Assembly (NCBI GenBank): GCA_049724395.1
Contig: JAUGWO010000267.1
Span: 1 to 64,000, forward strand
Length of the DNA stretch: 64,000 nucleotides
Direction: 5' to 3'
Source: Spongospora subterranea f. sp. subterranea
Taxonomy: Eukaryota; Endomyxa: Phytomyxea; Phytomyxea; Plasmodiophorida
The notes beneath the pieces were generated by a model, which worked only from the letters and a program-made list of their open reading frames with translations, did no database searches and had not been told where the DNA came from. Every line of letters begins with the position of its first letter. Position 1 is the first letter of the stretch. Made by a program: the position numbers and the translations under genes. This document shows, piece by piece, positions 32,189-43,360 of the stretch.

Positions 32189-33201
32189 CAGTACCGGATA
32201 TCTTAACTTGACACGCTTTTCAATTTAAAATTTGAAAACTGCGCGCACAATTTAAGAAACACCGTACGGGTAAAATTAAATTGCGCAATTGCAACTGATA
32301 AACCAACAGTAATTATTCATGTGTATCAAATTTGGAGGTCTTCCAGCATCCTTTTTGGCAGGCTGCGATGGCGCTTGTATTTCTTAACAGCAAATTCTAC
32401 CTGGCGTGGCGATAGTTTATTGCCGTCTTGACCGGTCACTCGATACGCATCGATATATCGATAACACTTTCTGGCGAATCTTCGGATCTGCGTCAACGAC
32501 ACGCTTGAAAGAGCGATCGGCACGATCTTCACTAGATCCCGAAAAGAATATGTACAATTCTTCCTGGTGAAACTTTTACACGCCGCCCAGAACATTTCTA
32601 TAAAATTCATTTCGCAGTGAAACTTTGGATAATAGTCGATGATTCCACCACTTTGTTCCACGATTTCCGTTAACCACTCCCGCTGCTCTTGGAAATCGGG
32701 TTGTTCCTGCAGCAATGCCCGCGCACCAGCTAACGACATGGAATTATTCCACAGTCCACGTTCAGTCAGAATCGTTCGGAGTCCTTTCTGTACGCCTTGA
32801 TCATCCTGCATGGGCTGAGTCACTTTTTGGCCTTCCTGGATGAACCATCCGTTCCGTTGAGACCTGATGTTCTTTCCGCCATCTTTTACTGTTAGGACCT
32901 TTGCGTTGAGTGCATCGGGTGGCAGGGCATGATGGTTCTGCGAGTTATCAAACAGGACCAAAGCTTGACAATTCGGATGGAGAATCCTGAAAATTGGCAA
33001 AACTTTATCGCCCAGCTGCTTTGCTAGATCAGCATTCGTCCAGTATCCATCCGAGTTTTTACCGGGCTTTATGATTACCACTGATTCAATAGGAACGCCA
33101 GGGTTCTGAGCTCGCTGTTCGTCATCGAGTTTTAGGGGCCGATGACACTCGCACAAAAATTCTGACACCATTACACTCCTCCCTTCTCCCTTGGGCCGTA
33201 A
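32189..33201 (-). mobile_element. Truncated Tc1-like element, near-identical to the intact copy
   Basis: One terminus is present (CAGTACCGGATATCTTAACT from 32189, TA before it). The sequence matches the 3-prime 1 kb of the element at 48542-51135 with very few differences. It stops at 33201, where a Harbinger-type terminus begins after TAA. The other half of the copy is missing from the window. Confidence 0.9.
32326..33171 (-). pseudogene. C-terminal part of Tc1-like transposase
   Basis: A 281-residue open frame equals residues from MVSEFLCECH to the C-terminus (KRMLEDLQI) of the intact transposase. Only two substitutions were noticed (HRPLK for HGPLK, EQRAQ for EQQAQ). It holds the second Asp (VLFDNSQNHHALPP) and the Glu (MNFIEMFWAAC) but lacks the N-terminal DNA-binding half and the first Asp. 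The near-identity shows that the family moved recently. Confidence 0.9.
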
Positions 33202-33971
33202 GGGCTCGTTTGGATGCCACGCATTATCCGGATATTTGGGTCGAATATCCGGATATTGGCGATATCCGGATATTTTTCAAAAGTGGCTCGTTTGGACGTC
33301 ATTTTCCCGGAGAAAAATATCCGGATATTGGGCCCAATATCCGGATAAAAAATATTCTACTCTGACCTGGATATTTTCGGGATATTGCGTGGAGGTCTAC
33401 CTCGTGTCATCACCCCTGCTCTCTACAATGCCGACGCAGGCATCTTCCATTCCGACGAAGATAACGAGTAGAGCCGCGTGGAGCCTGGACAAGGATGAAG
33501 CCTTGGTGGCGCTGTTGATTCAGCAAGCTAATAATGGAAAACGGGCTGATACTGGCTTTAAGAACGAAGCATGGACATAGGTCCATGCTTCTTTCAATCA
33601 GCGTTTCCACACTGACTATAGTGTAGAAAAAATGAAAACAAGGATCAAACAAGTAAGAGTATGGCAACCATAAATTGTACTTTTTTCAGACTGTTTCCAG
33701 CTGAAGAAGTGCCACTCTACGTTTTCCCGCGTGAAAAACAATAATGGCTTTGGCTGGGACGAAGTTCGCCAGATCCCACAGCGTCCGATTCTGTGTGGGA
33801 CGCATACCTTCTAGTTGGTCCCCAATCTTTGAAATGATTCCATGAATTAATCAAACTACTACGTACAGGTGCACCCACAGGCAAAACCGTACAGGACAAC
33901 GACTCTACCCCTGTTTAACGAGTTGGAAGAGCTTTTCGTTGGAGCATCAGCGACCGGCTCTCGATCTCTGG
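33202..33971 (+). mobile_element. Harbinger-type remnant inserted in the Tc1-like copy
   Basis: The element begins GGGCTCGTTTGGATGCC after a TAA (33199-33201) at the exact point where the Tc1-like copy is interrupted. Multiple ATCCGGATATT palindromes fill 33225-33350. A broken Myb/SANT-like frame follows. The right end is lost at the LTR that starts at 33972. No transposase is present. Confidence 0.6.
33430..33965 (+). pseudogene. Myb/SANT-like domain protein, broken
   Basis: The first part reads SRAAWSLDKDEALVALLIQQANNGKRADTGFKNEAW, then FNQRFHTDYSVEKMKTRIKQVRVW after a stop. It is followed by NNGFGWDEVRQI and, in another frame, PTGKTVQDNDSTP-like and NELEELFVGASATGS segments. This order is typical of the Myb_DNA-bind_3-type proteins that accompany Harbinger transposases and also occur as host genes in fungi and plants. 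The stop and frame changes show decay, although an intron near 33655-33690 (GTAAGAGTATGG...TTTTTTCAG) may explain one gap. Confidence 0.6.
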
Positions 33972-34305
33972 TGTCAGGAGGCGCAACCCGATGAGGCACC
34001 CCTTCTCACCCGTTCTCTATTGTATCTAATACACACGGTGCCGTGGAAACCAAACTGAGCACTAACCTCAGTTTGGTTAACGCCGTTTTTGAATCGAATT
34101 CTGTGTTGTTGTTCCTCGCCCCTAGATTCCTTAGTCCCCGCTCCAGTTCCCGCTCCTCGCCCTAGTCCCCGTCTTTCGCCCCTAGTTTCCTTAGTCCCCG
34201 CTCCAGTTCCAGCTCCTCGCCCTAGTCCCCGTCTTTCGCCCCTAGTTTCCGCCCTGGTCTCCAGTTTCCGTCCGTGTTCTTCCTTCCCCGACTTGGTTCA
34301 TAACA
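33972..34305 (+). repeat. 5-prime LTR of gypsy fossil A
   Basis: Starts TGTCAGGAGGCGCAACCCG and ends GGTTCATAACA. An internal tandem duplication of about 67 bp (CCCCTAGTTTCCTTAGTCCC type) is present in both LTRs. Confidence 0.92.
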
Positions 34306-35813
34306 GTTTAACCAAACCCCATGGTATCTACTCGAAACCATTCCCCCTCGCCCGTTAGTCCACCCAATGTTGAACTCGTGAATCCGCCTGACCGCATTCC
34401 TACTCCATACCATGACATGGTCACAACTTTGGCCCGCATTCAGGCCGAGATATCAGAATTACAAGGGCGAATCCCCTCCCCAAACCCTCCACCATCGCTT
34501 CCACAGCCTCTTATTGCACAGTTGCCGAAACCCGACCAGTTTTCTGGCGATCGCAGTAAATTCCGACAGTGGTTCTGCCAAGTCACGAACTACCTGAGAA
34601 TCTACAGTACTGGATTTACATCAGACACGATGCAAGTAGGGCTGTTCACCAGCCTCATGACCGAGTCGGCGCTCCTATGGCTGATGCCTTATGTTGAATC
34701 CCAGTCTTACATTTTAGATAACTTTGAAGGATTTATCGCAGAATTAAAACGGGCATTCGACGATCCTGATCGTGGCAAGAGCTCTTCCAAAGCCCTGAAG
34801 ATCCTGCGGCAGCAGCAATTTAACACGTTCTCCGAATATGAATCACGTTTCAGATTGCTCGCCCAGGATGTCGACTGGACAGAAAGCTCTAAGGTCGAAC
34901 AGTTTCGGCTGGGTCTCGATTCCAATGTCGAACATATTCTCCTGATGGCAGAGACATGCGGAACTGCCTCACTCCTCACGCTGAATGATGTGATTCGAGC
35001 AGCGGCCACCATAGCGGTTCGTTTCCCTGCCACCCCGGTAACAGCGCCATTGCCTAACACGCCTCCCCGAGATACGAATCCACGTGATGAAGAGCGGCGC
35101 CGCCGTCGCCAACTCGGTCTTTGCTTGTACTGTGGCGGTCAACACATGATTGCAAAGTGCCCTGCATTGGCTAATCGTCAATCATCGTTCTCATTAAACT
35201 CTACTCATCAGCCTTACTCTGGGTTTATCATTACTGGGCGCGTAGGGCCTCATCACTGTAGTGCTCCAGTGAAAATATTGGTGGATAGCGGGGCTGGCGC
35301 CAGTTTCGTTAGTTCATCCGTTGCCTCTATTTCCCAGTTAGAACGAACAAAACTAAAGGGAGCAATCCGGGTTTCCTGTTTTACCGATCGCTTGGGAACG
35401 AATGTCAGTGAAAAATCGGCGACTGACGTTCAAATCGGGGACAGCTGTTTTTATTGGAAATTTTTTATTCTACCTCAATCACAGTTCGACGTTATTCTTG
35501 GTTATGATTGGTTACAGAAGTTCAATCCACAAATAGACTGGCGAAATGGCAAGTTGAGAGTTTCTCACGCTGAATCCCCAGACATTCCGTTAGCAGCAAT
35601 GTCAGTCATCCCAGCAATGAAAAATTCCACTCCCATGCTTCCGGAACACTACCGCGATTTCACAGATGTCTTCTCAAAGAAAAAGGCTGATATACTACCG
35701 CCACATCGCCCCTATGATTGTTCAATCGACCTACATGTTGGCTCAGCTCCCCCATTCGGACCAATTTACCGTCTATCGCAAAAAGAAACGGAAGCGCTGC
35801 GTGAACACCTCAA

Positions 35814-35993
35814 TGTAATGACCTGGACGGAACGAACTACAGGGCTTAAGCTAAACTAGAGAAGGACTAACAGAGGCTGAGGCTAAACGTGGGGTGTTTT
35901 ACTAGAACTAATAATACGATCTGAGCCCGAAGACTCAGATGGTTCATAGGTAATATGGATAGATATTATTGACTGGTGTGGGGGGATCTAACA
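35814..35993 (-). repeat. 3-prime LTR of gypsy fossil B
   Basis: A 180-bp direct repeat of 40004-40182. Next to it lies a polypurine tract on the minus strand. Confidence 0.92.
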
Positions 35994-37312
35994 CTACCTC
36001 CCTTTTTTAAATCCCGATTAGGTTTGTCCGGATAATTGTCATGAAATTTAGCGATGGCTTCCCGCAGCGGAGGAGAGTTATCTGCAAGCCCTCGCGCTGG
36101 CTCCCAGGAACGTTCGGATGGAGGATAACCTTCCCAGTCCACTAAGTATTGCAGCTGATTGCGGTAGACCCTAGAATCCAGAATATCCTTAACGATGAAT
36201 AACGGTTCTGTTGATTCCGCAGGTATGAAAAATGGGTTCAGGAGGACAATCTTGAAGCTCGCCCAGCAATGTCGTTCCTGTGATATGGCTCAATCTGCGA
36301 GACGTGGAACGTGTTATGCACTCGCCAAGATGCAGGCAATTGCAATGAAAATGTTACGTCGTTAACCTTTGCGATGATCGGGAAGGGTCCTGCGAATCTG
36401 TCGTCGAGCTTTGGACAAGGTCGAGTTGTATTCCAATCGATTCTCTTCACCATGACTAACTCGCCCAGTGAATATGCGGGAGCCTCAGAACGTTTGTTAT
36501 CGGCATATTTTTTCATCGAAAACACGGCCTGTTCAAGTTGTCGTCGTAAAAATAAGCGAATGCTTCGTAAATGGTTTGCCCTTTCATCAGCGGACGGATT
36601 CGCTTGTGATTGGCAGAATGATGGGACGTCGATGGTGCGGGATGGAACCCATAGTTTGCAAAAAATGGGGAAACTTTGGTCGATGAGTGTTCGGTGTTGT
36701 TGTATTGGAATTCAGCCAGCGCCAACCAATCTTCCCAGTCGTCCTGCTGGTAGGAAGTAAACGTCCTTAAATACTGCTCTACAACTTGGTTGACCCTTTC
36801 TGTCTGTCCGTTGGTCAGCGGGTGTCTCGACGTAGATAGTTTCCGTTGAATCTGTAGCCGTTGGAGAAGGCATTTCCAAAATCCTGCAACCATCTGCGGG
36901 CCACGGTCTGAAACAATATCGTCTGGGAGTCCATGAAGCCGGAACACTTGTCGTAGCATCAATTCAGCCAACTGTGGCGATGTGATTGATTCTTTACAAG
37001 CAATAAAATGCGCCATTTTCGACAAACGATCAACCACGACGAGAATTGAGTCGAAACCGTTGGATTTGGGTAGTTTGACTATGAAGTCTAATGAAATTGA
37101 TCGCCATAAATCCGTTGGAATGGGTAACGGTTTTAACAGTCCTGGTGGTGCCTTGCGCTGCAATTTGGTTCGCTGGCAACGATCACACGATTTGACGTAG
37201 CGTCGAACGAAATCATTCATTCCGGACCACCAAAAATGTCGTTGCACTGCTTGAAGCGTTTTCCGCCGACCTAAATGACCTCCCAATGGGGAGTCATGGA
37301 GCTGTGTGAGTA

Positions 37313-37586
37313 TGGTATGGTATGGTATACAAAGGTTCGCGGGTTCTTATGGGTCGGGTAATCCTGTGTACTACCAGGTTTTCCCTACTTCCGCCTGGCC
37401 GCTACAAGTAGCTTGGGTAGCCAATGAAGGAACCTATTAGACTAGCTGGATTCAGCAACATAACCTGTCCTACGACCATACCGAATGGGACCTGCCCCCA
37501 CCCGATTACATTGCCTATCCAGAGTTTCGAGTTTACTGCAAGCAGCTCACTCTTCCACATTCATTATGGCCATGTGGTCAGACCCA
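37313..37586 (-). mobile_element. Short retroposon (SINE-like) inserted in gypsy fossil B
   Basis: A 274-bp segment with no coding capacity is bounded by a perfect 13-bp duplication AGCTGTGTGAGTA (37300-37312 and 37587-37599). The host integrase-side sequence resumes exactly after it. One end is a short tandem run of TGGTA (37313-37328), which would be a TACCA-type tail if the element points along minus. The duplication length and simple-repeat tail are those of a target-primed retroposon. Confidence 0.7.
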
Positions 37587-40003
37587 AGCTGTGTGAGTAC
37601 TTTGAGTTGCGCCGTTTCTCTAGGTACTACAAGTGCCTGTTCTTTGTACAATAACCCGTCATGAACGTGAAAGGGCTTGGTAACGTGGCGGATTTGTTGC
37701 TGAACTGCAGAATCGTGTGATTGAGATTCTCTGATAATATTAATGAGACCCTCCAGACCGGATTGAATTGCATTCAATTCTAGTGGAGCAACGCTAAGGC
37801 TGTCTTCTGGTAGTAAACAAGTTCGCTGCTGTTGCCACACGGGATCATTAGGCTGTATCTCGTACTCAGGGCGTCTCGACAAGGCGTCTGGTTGCCCAGA
37901 GAGTGAACCAGCACGATGATGTATCACATAATCATATTCCGACAATATCATAGACCAGCGTGCTTGTCGTCGGTTGAGAAGCTTCGATGATGAGAAATAA
38001 CGGAGATTATTATGGTCAGAGAGGACCTTAATCTTGTGTGGACTACCTTCTAAGTAATGTCGCCAACGGGAAATAGCCACCACGACCGCCAGTAATTCCT
38101 TGTCGTGCGTCTCGTAGTTGATTTCTGCCGGTGTGAGTTTGCGTGAATGGAATGCAATCGGGCGTAATTTTCCATCAGTCTGAACCTGCGATAATATCAT
38201 GCCGATCGCGAAGTCGGAAGCGTCGGTCTCCACTATACACGGGGCAGAAGGGATGAAATGGGCTAATATTGGTGCTTGAGAGAAGGCCCGTTTGAGTGCG
38301 TCAAAAGATGCTTGATGCTGAGGTTGCCAAGAAAACGGTACATCCTTCTTAGTCAGCTCGTATAGTGGTGCTGCATATTGGGAGTAACGAGAGATGAAAT
38401 CACGGTAAAAGTTGGCGAATCCCAAAAAACATTGAATCCCCTTGACGGACGTCGGTGTTTGCCACGAGGTGATATTGGAGGTTTTCTCTGGATCCATTTC
38501 GATTCCTTGCGGGCTGATGATGTAACCCAGAAATTCTACACGTCGAACTCCAAAAGCGCATTTCTCCAGCTTGGCAAACAACTTCTTCTCACGCAAACGT
38601 TGCAAAACCACCTTTACGTGAGCTTCGTGTTTCTCTGGATCCTGCGAATAAATCAAGATATCATCCAGGTATACCACCACGAATTTTCCCAGGCAGTCCT
38701 GGAACGTCTCGTTCATGAATCTTTGAAACGAGGCTGGGGCATTCTTGAGGCCAAATGGCATAACTTGGTATTCGAAATGACCGTACTTGCAATTAAACGC
38801 CGTTTTCCATTCATCTTCTGGTCTGATTCTCACTAGATTGTACGCGCCTCGAAGGTCAATCTTGGTGTAGCATTTGGCGCTAGCGAGTTGTTGTAAAATA
38901 TCGTCGATTAGTGGTAGAGGATATGGTTCTCGCTTCGTGATTGCGTTAAGTGACCTGTAATCTACACACAATCTCAGCGAACCATCCTTCTTTTTAACAA
39001 ATAGAATCGGCGCTCCGAGAGGAGATTGGCGGGAACGGAACAGCTTAGATGGTTGACGCGGTAAAAAAGGAGGAGGAGGACGGGAATATGATTGGGGCTG
39101 GGGTAATGGGGTCATAGTTCGTCCGGCCTGTCGTTGACCCAGGCGCTGATCAAGCCGCAAAGCGTCGGTGATTAATTGGACGAGCGATGTCGCAGTAGGT
39201 ACGGTCAGCAAGAGGTCCTGTATCTCGTCGTTTAGGCCCCGACGGAACACATGTTGAGCTGCCCGCTCATCCCAGCCGGCGTCGGCAACCAGTTGTTGGA
39301 CATGGGAAGCGTAAGCAGCTACTGTTCGTCGCCCTTGTTTTATCATGGATAACATATCCGCCGCCGAGGTCGCCCGGTTTGGATCGTCAAAACGTTGACG
39401 AAATAGATAGAGGAATTGTTGGAAATTGTTGAAGAGGGCTGGGTCTTGGTTCTCGAAATATGGATTGAACCATTCCCTGGCTAGTCCTGTTAGTAAACTA
39501 CCGATTAGTAAGATTCTGGACGTGTCAGTAGAGTACGTAACAGGTTGCAGCTGGATCACCAGAAGGATCTGATTTATGAAACCTCTGACCGATGTCGGAT
39601 CGCCATTGAATCGTTCGGGCAGATGCGCCTTCGGTTCCCTGTGATTGTACTGTGGTTGTGCGGCCCTCGGTTCTAGCGTGCGAAGTTGCTCCTGCATACT
39701 TTGAATCGTTTGTTGCAGTTGTAATATCATCTCGGTCGTGTCAGCTGTCTGGGCCAAGCTAGCTGGGTGGTCGGGGCTTGGGTCGTTAAGCATGTCGACG
39801 AAGGTATAAGGTACGTAAACCTAGGCTAGAGAGAGGAGAAGAAGGAGCTAGAGGGAAAGAAAGACGAAGGTGCGGGAAACGGGGTTAGAGAGAGAGGAGA
39901 AGAAGGAGCTAGAGGGAAAGTACTTAAATTAGGGATATAAGGTGCGTAAATCTGGCTAGAGCGGAAGACAGGTGCGTAAATCTAGGGGCGGATCGTATTA
40001 TGG

Positions 40004-40182
40004 TGTAATGACCTGGACGGAACGAACTACAGGGCTTAAGCTAAACTAGAGAGAAGGACTAACAGAGGCTGAGGCTAAACGTGGTGCTTTACTAGAACTA
40101 ATAATACGATCTGAGCCCGAAGACTCAGATCGTAGATAGGTAATATGGATAGATATTTTTGACTGGTGTGGGGGATCTAACA
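40004..40182 (-). repeat. 5-prime LTR of gypsy fossil B
   Basis: A 179-bp direct repeat of 35814-35993. A leader with two copies of GAAGGAGCTAGAGGGAAAG lies between it and gag (39835-39925). Confidence 0.92.
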
Positions 40183-43027
40183 CTCAATGAGAACCTGCAG
40201 AAAGGGTTTATTCGACCATCCAAGTCATCTTGCAGTTCTCCAGTCATGTTTGTCCCCAAAAAGGACAAAACGCTTCGTTTATGCGTCGACTTTCGTAAAA
40301 TCAATGAGCTGACCATTAAGAACAGATATCCATTACCATTGATTTCAGACCTGTTATCACAGGCCTCGCGAGGGAAAATATTTACAAAAATTGATCTGCG
40401 AGGAGCCTATAACCTGGTACGCATCAAAGAAGGGCATGAGTGGAAGACGGCATTCCGTTGTGCTTTCGGATTGTATGAATACTTAGTTATGCCTTTCGGT
40501 TTAGCGAATGCCCCAGCCTGTTTTCAGCATTTTATGAACGATGTATTTCGTGGTTTTATTGGAATTTGTATTGTCTCCTACCTCGACGATATATTGATAT
40601 ATTCTGATACAGAAGCTGATCACATAAATCACGTTCGCTCCGTCCTGGCAGTGTTACGGGAACAAGGTCTGTACGTTAAAATGGAAAAATGTGCTTTTCA
40701 CGCTTCAGAGGTTCAATTCTTGGGATATGTAATCTCCAACAAATGTGTCAAAATGGACCCAACCCGTGTCAATGCTGTTCATTCGTGGCCCCGACCCCTC
40801 TCTGTCAAGGAACTTCAATCATTCTTAGGATTTGCAAATTTTTATCGACAATTTATTTCCAATTTCGCGTCAACCTGTATGCCTTTATATGAACTAACAC
40901 ACAAACATGCAACCTTCAAGTGGACTCCCCAATGTCAAATTTCCTTTGATATGTTAAAACGCTCTTTCGTTTCTGCTCCAGTTCTAACTACGTTTAACCC
41001 TGTTCTGCCTATTATTGTGGAAACTGATGCATCGGACTTCGACCTAGGTGCCGTTCTCTCGCAAGCCCACGATGATGGTGAGCACCCTATCGCATACTTT
41101 TCTAGAAAGCTCAACCCGTCTGAGCTAAACTACGAAATTTTCGATAAGGAACTATTAGAAATCGTCGCTGCCTTTCAAGAATGGAGGCATTATTTGGATG
41201 GCGCCGCGGAGCCTATCACTGTTTGGAGTGACCACCGAAACCTTCAGTGGTTTATGAGCTCCAAAATACTGAACCGTCGCCAAGCACGTTGGTCTTTATT
41301 TCTGTCTGAGTTTTCCTTTTGTATCAAACACAGACCAGGACATTTATGTAAAAGCAGACGCACTGTCCAAACGTTCGGATTATCATTGCGAATCTGCAGT
41401 GCCTCGCCCTGTCCTCCATTCACACATATTCGTCAACAACATCAATTTTGCCAACCCTGCAGATCCCAGAGAGAATACGCTCATCACAAAACTTTCCGAG
41501 TTAGGACTAGGTAAATATGACCTTTCACACTTCTCTTTTCATGACGGAGATCTGTTTTTTCAACGACGAAAATATATTCACCAACACGATGATCGTCTAA
41601 AACTTCTCATCACTAGGCACGATTCCACGTTAGCGGGCCATTTTGGCATTGCGAAAACCCAAGAACTCGTCTGCCGTAATTTCTGGTGGCCTGGAATGCA
41701 TTCGATGATTCGCAATTATGTCAAGTCTTGCGATATTTGCGCCCGATTAAAAAAACACCCCACACAAGCCATCGGGTATGCTCTTGCCACTACCGATTCC
41801 CCCCAGACCTTGGTCTTCAATATCGATGGATTTCATTGTCAAACTTCCAAAATCACGCGGCTCCGACTCCATTTTGGTGGTTGTCGACCGTGTCAGCAAA
41901 ATGGCTCATTTCACTCCTTGTACGGAATCTTGTACTAGAGTTATACTGCGCCCGAGATACACAGTTACCAACTGACCCAAAGGTACTATGATGGCACAAG
42001 GCCATCATTCTCGGGTCCTTATATACCTAAGACTTTTGGTTCATGACAACTAGCACCAATCTCGCTTCTTTGATGTTTAACAATAGCTTCAAGTTTCATG
42101 GACTCCCTGACAGCATGATTTCAGATAGAGGTCCGCAATTTATTAGCAAATTCTGGAAGCACCTATTGAAACAACTGAAATTGACCGAAATCTATCGTCT
42201 GCGCGCCACCCTGAATCAGATGGTCAGACGGAACGTGTCAACCAAATTTTAGAACAATATTTGCGTTGTTATGTTAATACCTCGCAAAATGACTGGAGTT
42301 CACTACTTCCTATGGCCGAATTCGCTTACAACAACACCATCCACTCTTCAACTGGAATTAGCCCGTTTTTTGCAAATTATGGTTTTCACCCACGATTCGA
42401 CTTTCAGATGCTCCCGTCCAATGGCAATCCAACCTCAACCACCTTCGCAGAAAATATCATTAATGTCCATGCGGATCTACGACGGAACCTGAAACGTGCC
42501 ATCGCCAATATGAAACGTCAAGCTGATAAGCACCGACAACCAAATCCACAATTCCAACCTGGTGATCACGTGTGGTTGAGGCGAGACGGAATCCGCTCAA
42601 GACGTCAGTGCGAAAAATTATCTGAACGAAAGTTAGGACCATTTGCGGTGAAGCGAATCATCAACCCTGTCGCTTACGAACTAGACCTGCCCGACGATTT
42701 ACGAATTCACCCAGTGTTCCATGCGTCACTCCTGGAGCCGTACGTCGTTTCTACATTGCCCGACCGCGCTCGCGTCAACCCTCCGCCTATCATGATCGAT
42801 GACGATCAACAGCCACTGTATGAGGTCGAACGCATCGTGGATTCACGAATTTATAGAAGACAATTTCAGTACCTGATCCATTGGAAAGGGTATGAGGAAT
42901 GTGATCGAACGTGGGAGCCGGCGAAAGACTTGCTAGCTTTTGCCACCCCCAGCCCTACAGGTAGCCGTACAAGATTACCATTTGCAATCTCCTACCAGAC
43001 CGGGACCTATATCTGAAGGGGATGTAA

Positions 43028-43360
43028 TGTTAGGAGGCGCAACCCGATGAGGCATTCTTCTCACCCGTTCTCTATTGTATCTAATACACAGTGTGCCGTG
43101 GAAACCAAACTGAGCACTAACCTTAGTTTGGTTAACGCCGTTTTTGAATCGAATTCTGTGTTGTTGTTCCTCGCCCCTAGATTCCTTAGTCCCCGCTCCA
43201 GTTCCCGCTCCTCGCCCTAGTCCCCGTCTTTCGCCCCTAGTTTCCTTAGTCCCCGCTCCAGTTCCAGCTCCTCGCCCTAGTCCCCGTCTTTCGCCCCTAG
43301 TTTCCGCCCTTGTCTCCAGTTTCCGTCCGTGTTTTTCCTCCCCCGACTTGGTTCATAACA
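43028..43360 (+). repeat. 3-prime LTR of gypsy fossil A
   Basis: A 333-bp direct repeat of 33972-34305, ending in CATAACA. A purine-rich segment (TGAAGGGGATG) lies just before it. Confidence 0.92.

Larger units (their letters stand above)
35814..40182 (-). mobile_element. Ty3/gypsy LTR retrotransposon fossil B, nested in A
   Basis: The LTRs of about 180 bp lie at 35814-35993 and 40004-40182, begin TGTAATGACCTGGACGG and end GGGGATCTAACA. A perfect 5-bp target duplication CTCAA flanks it (35809-35813 and 40183-40187), which places the insertion inside the pol gene of element A, in reverse orientation. The minus-strand parts in order are gag (LPERFNGDPTSVRGFINQIL), reverse transcriptase (VVVYLDDILIYSQD), RNase H (VETDASDFAIGMILSQ), integrase (36513-37286) and a chromodomain (YLVDWEGYPPSERSWEPA, 36240-36110). 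A purine tract lies next to the 3-prime LTR (35994-36008). It is broken in a few places. LTR divergence is about 5 percent by eye. Confidence 0.93.
33972..43360 (+). mobile_element. Ty3/gypsy LTR retrotransposon fossil A (chromodomain type)
   Basis: A pair of LTRs of about 334 bp bounds the element (33972-34305 and 43028-43360). They differ at roughly 3 percent of sites by eye, so the insertion is fairly recent on an evolutionary scale. The parts in order are gag with a CCHC knuckle (34321-35200), protease (LVDSGAGASFVSS, near 35280), reverse transcriptase and RNase H (from 40190 to about 41370), integrase with its HHCC zinc region (41600-42600) and a C-terminal chromodomain (YLIHWKGYEECDRTWEP, near 42870-42920). 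It is broken, with a handful of breaks. A second gypsy element (35814-40182) is inserted in it. The flanks of the two LTRs do not share a target duplication. Confidence 0.93.

Noticed and set aside
34089-34358. Pro/Ser-rich frame at 34089 and its twin at 43144
   Set aside because: Both lie inside the two LTRs of gypsy fossil A and reflect the tandem repeat in the LTR.
38378-38836. Plus-strand frame of 152 residues
   Set aside because: It is antisense to the reverse-transcriptase region of gypsy fossil B, which lies on minus.
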